Shown one piece after another: positions 63,266 through 64,000 of a DNA stretch of 64,000 nucleotides. The notes below the pieces were generated by a model. That model saw nothing but the letters and a program-made list of their open reading frames with translations, was not told where the DNA came from and ran no database searches. Numbering within the stretch: the stretch's first letter is position 1; every line of letters begins with the position of its first letter. The position numbers and the translations under genes were made by a program. The stretch covers positions 1 to 64,000 of the forward strand of contig NZ_BCVP01000015.1 in the NCBI RefSeq assembly GCF_001591805.1, written 5' to 3'. The stretch comes from Neobacillus novalis NBRC 102450 (GTDB lineage Bacteria; Bacillota; Bacilli; Bacillales; Cytobacillaceae).

Positions 63266-63297
63266 AAAGGCACTCGCATATTGAGTGCCTTTTTTTC
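63266..63297 (+). terminator. Terminator of the glycolytic operon
   Basis: AAAGGCACTC and TGAGTGCCTTT pair around a short loop, followed by seven T. Confidence 0.9.
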
Positions 63298-63339
63298 AAA
63301 TTTGTGGTACTTTTTGTATATAAAGAGGAGGCAGAAAGT

Positions 63340-64000
63340 ATGAAAAGGTTATTAGATTGTACGGGAGCTGATTTTGAAAAAATGAATGGCAGGGATTTGC
63401 GGCAATCAATCCTTGCGTCAGAAGGAAGGACGATGGTCGCCGAGGTCATTGGCGCAGTAACACCTTATTATCCAGCAGTTACCAATGCTGAAATGGCTGC
63501 CGCATTTGGTGCCGATCTTATTCTAGTAAATTTCTTCGATGTCTTTAATCCGAGCATGGAAGGTTTGGAAGTCGAGGTGCCTGACACCCTTGTTCGAACC
63601 TTGAAAAAGCTGGTTGGCCGTCCTATTGGTCTTAATTTAGAGCCCGTCGATTTTGATGCTGAGCAAGTTGAGTCATTAATTGAGCTGCCAGAAGGCCGTC
63701 TGGCAACGGAAAAATCGCTGCAAAAAGCGAAGGAATTAGGCTTTGATTTTGTCTGCTTAACGGGAAATCCCAAAACGGGTGTTTCCAATGCGGAAATAAC
63801 AAAGGCGATTGGAAGAACCCGTAAGATTTTCGGTCCAGAGGGCCTTATTATCGCCGGAAAAATGCACAGTGCCGGTGTTGCTGGCGAGGCAGGCGGTAGC
63901 CTTATGTCAACGGAAACGCTGCATTCATTTATCGAAGCAGGAGCCGATATTATCCTTATCCCATCACCGGGAACTGTGCCAGGCTTTACGGTTGAAAAAA
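63340..64000 (+). CDS. TIM-barrel-like protein of uncertain function, 3' end cut by window
   Basis: 220 codons are visible from ATG 63340 behind AGAGGAGG. Alternating strand/helix text with segments FGADLILVNFFDVFNP, GRPIGLNLEPVDFD, LGFDFVCLTGNP and GADIILIPSPGTVPG suggests a TIM barrel. I recall similar proteins being labelled haloacid-dehalogenase-like or PEP-phosphonomutase-like, but no HAD motif is seen and I assign no activity. An exact GGTGCCTGACACC motif lies inside it at 63576-63588 (encoding VPDT). Confidence 0.75.
   Translation, partial: MKRLLDCTGADFEKMNGRDLRQSILASEGRTMVAEVIGAVTPYYPAVTNAEMAAAFGADLILVNFFDVFNPSMEGLEVEVPDTLVRTLKKLVGRPIGLNLEPVDFDAEQVESLIELPEGRLATEKSLQKAKELGFDFVCLTGNPKTGVSNAEITKAIGRTRKIFGPEGLIIAGKMHSAGVAGEAGGSLMSTETLHSFIEAGADIILIPSPGTVPGFTVEK

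Overview
This is a chromosomal window from an endospore-forming Bacillaceae species. A genus such as Neobacillus or another Bacillus sensu lato is my inference from gene order and protein style; no 16S gene is present. The right half follows the Bacillus subtilis backbone order: csbA-uvrB-uvrA, yvlB/yvlD, hprK-lgt-yvoD-ppaX-yvoF, hisZGDBHAF(IE), yvcD, trxB, yvcI-rapZ-yvcK-whiA-crh, clpP, rpoN (sigL), then cggR-gapA-pgk-tpiA-gpmI-eno. Ribosome-binding sites are strong and purine-rich. TTG starts are common.

Left half (1-25 kb), more accessory in character: a truncated collagen-like spore-surface gene; a gene-poor stretch with a frameshifted remnant; an arsenic operon arsR-aquaglyceroporin-arsC; an ArsR/DUF2087 regulator with an MFS exporter and shared palindromic motifs; an ABC-2 exporter; a CmpB-like membrane protein; a two-component system overlapping a polysaccharide deacetylase and followed by DedA and a glycolipid-type glycosyltransferase; a bd-type quinol oxidase cydA-cydB with an unlisted 34-residue cydS; an NCS1 transporter with a cre site; nikR divergent from a nickel ECF transporter nikMNQO; a modular secreted wall-binding protein; and a YhdT/PanF pair.

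Right half (25-64 kb), housekeeping: nucleotide excision repair under a LexA box, an orphan OppB/OppC-like permease pair, carbon-control genes (hprK, crh, cggR), complete histidine biosynthesis, thioredoxin reductase, clpP under a CtsR box, one tRNA-Arg(CCG), sigma-54, and the glycolytic hexacistron with a CggR operator and an internal terminator after gapA. The window ends inside a TIM-barrel-like gene of uncertain function.

The most unusual signal is not a gene. Five intergenic blocks (21.4, 30.9, 39.1, 46.2 and 54.2 kb) each hold 5 to 11 degenerate units repeated every 21 bp, which is two turns of B-DNA. All have a GCCAA-like core on one strand and all lie just downstream of a gene 3' end or terminator. 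One block is two oppositely oriented halves between convergent genes. Other repeats are two copies of a 110-bp element, scattered GGTGCCTGACACC motifs, and a 52-bp tandem duplication that includes the stop codon of hisD.
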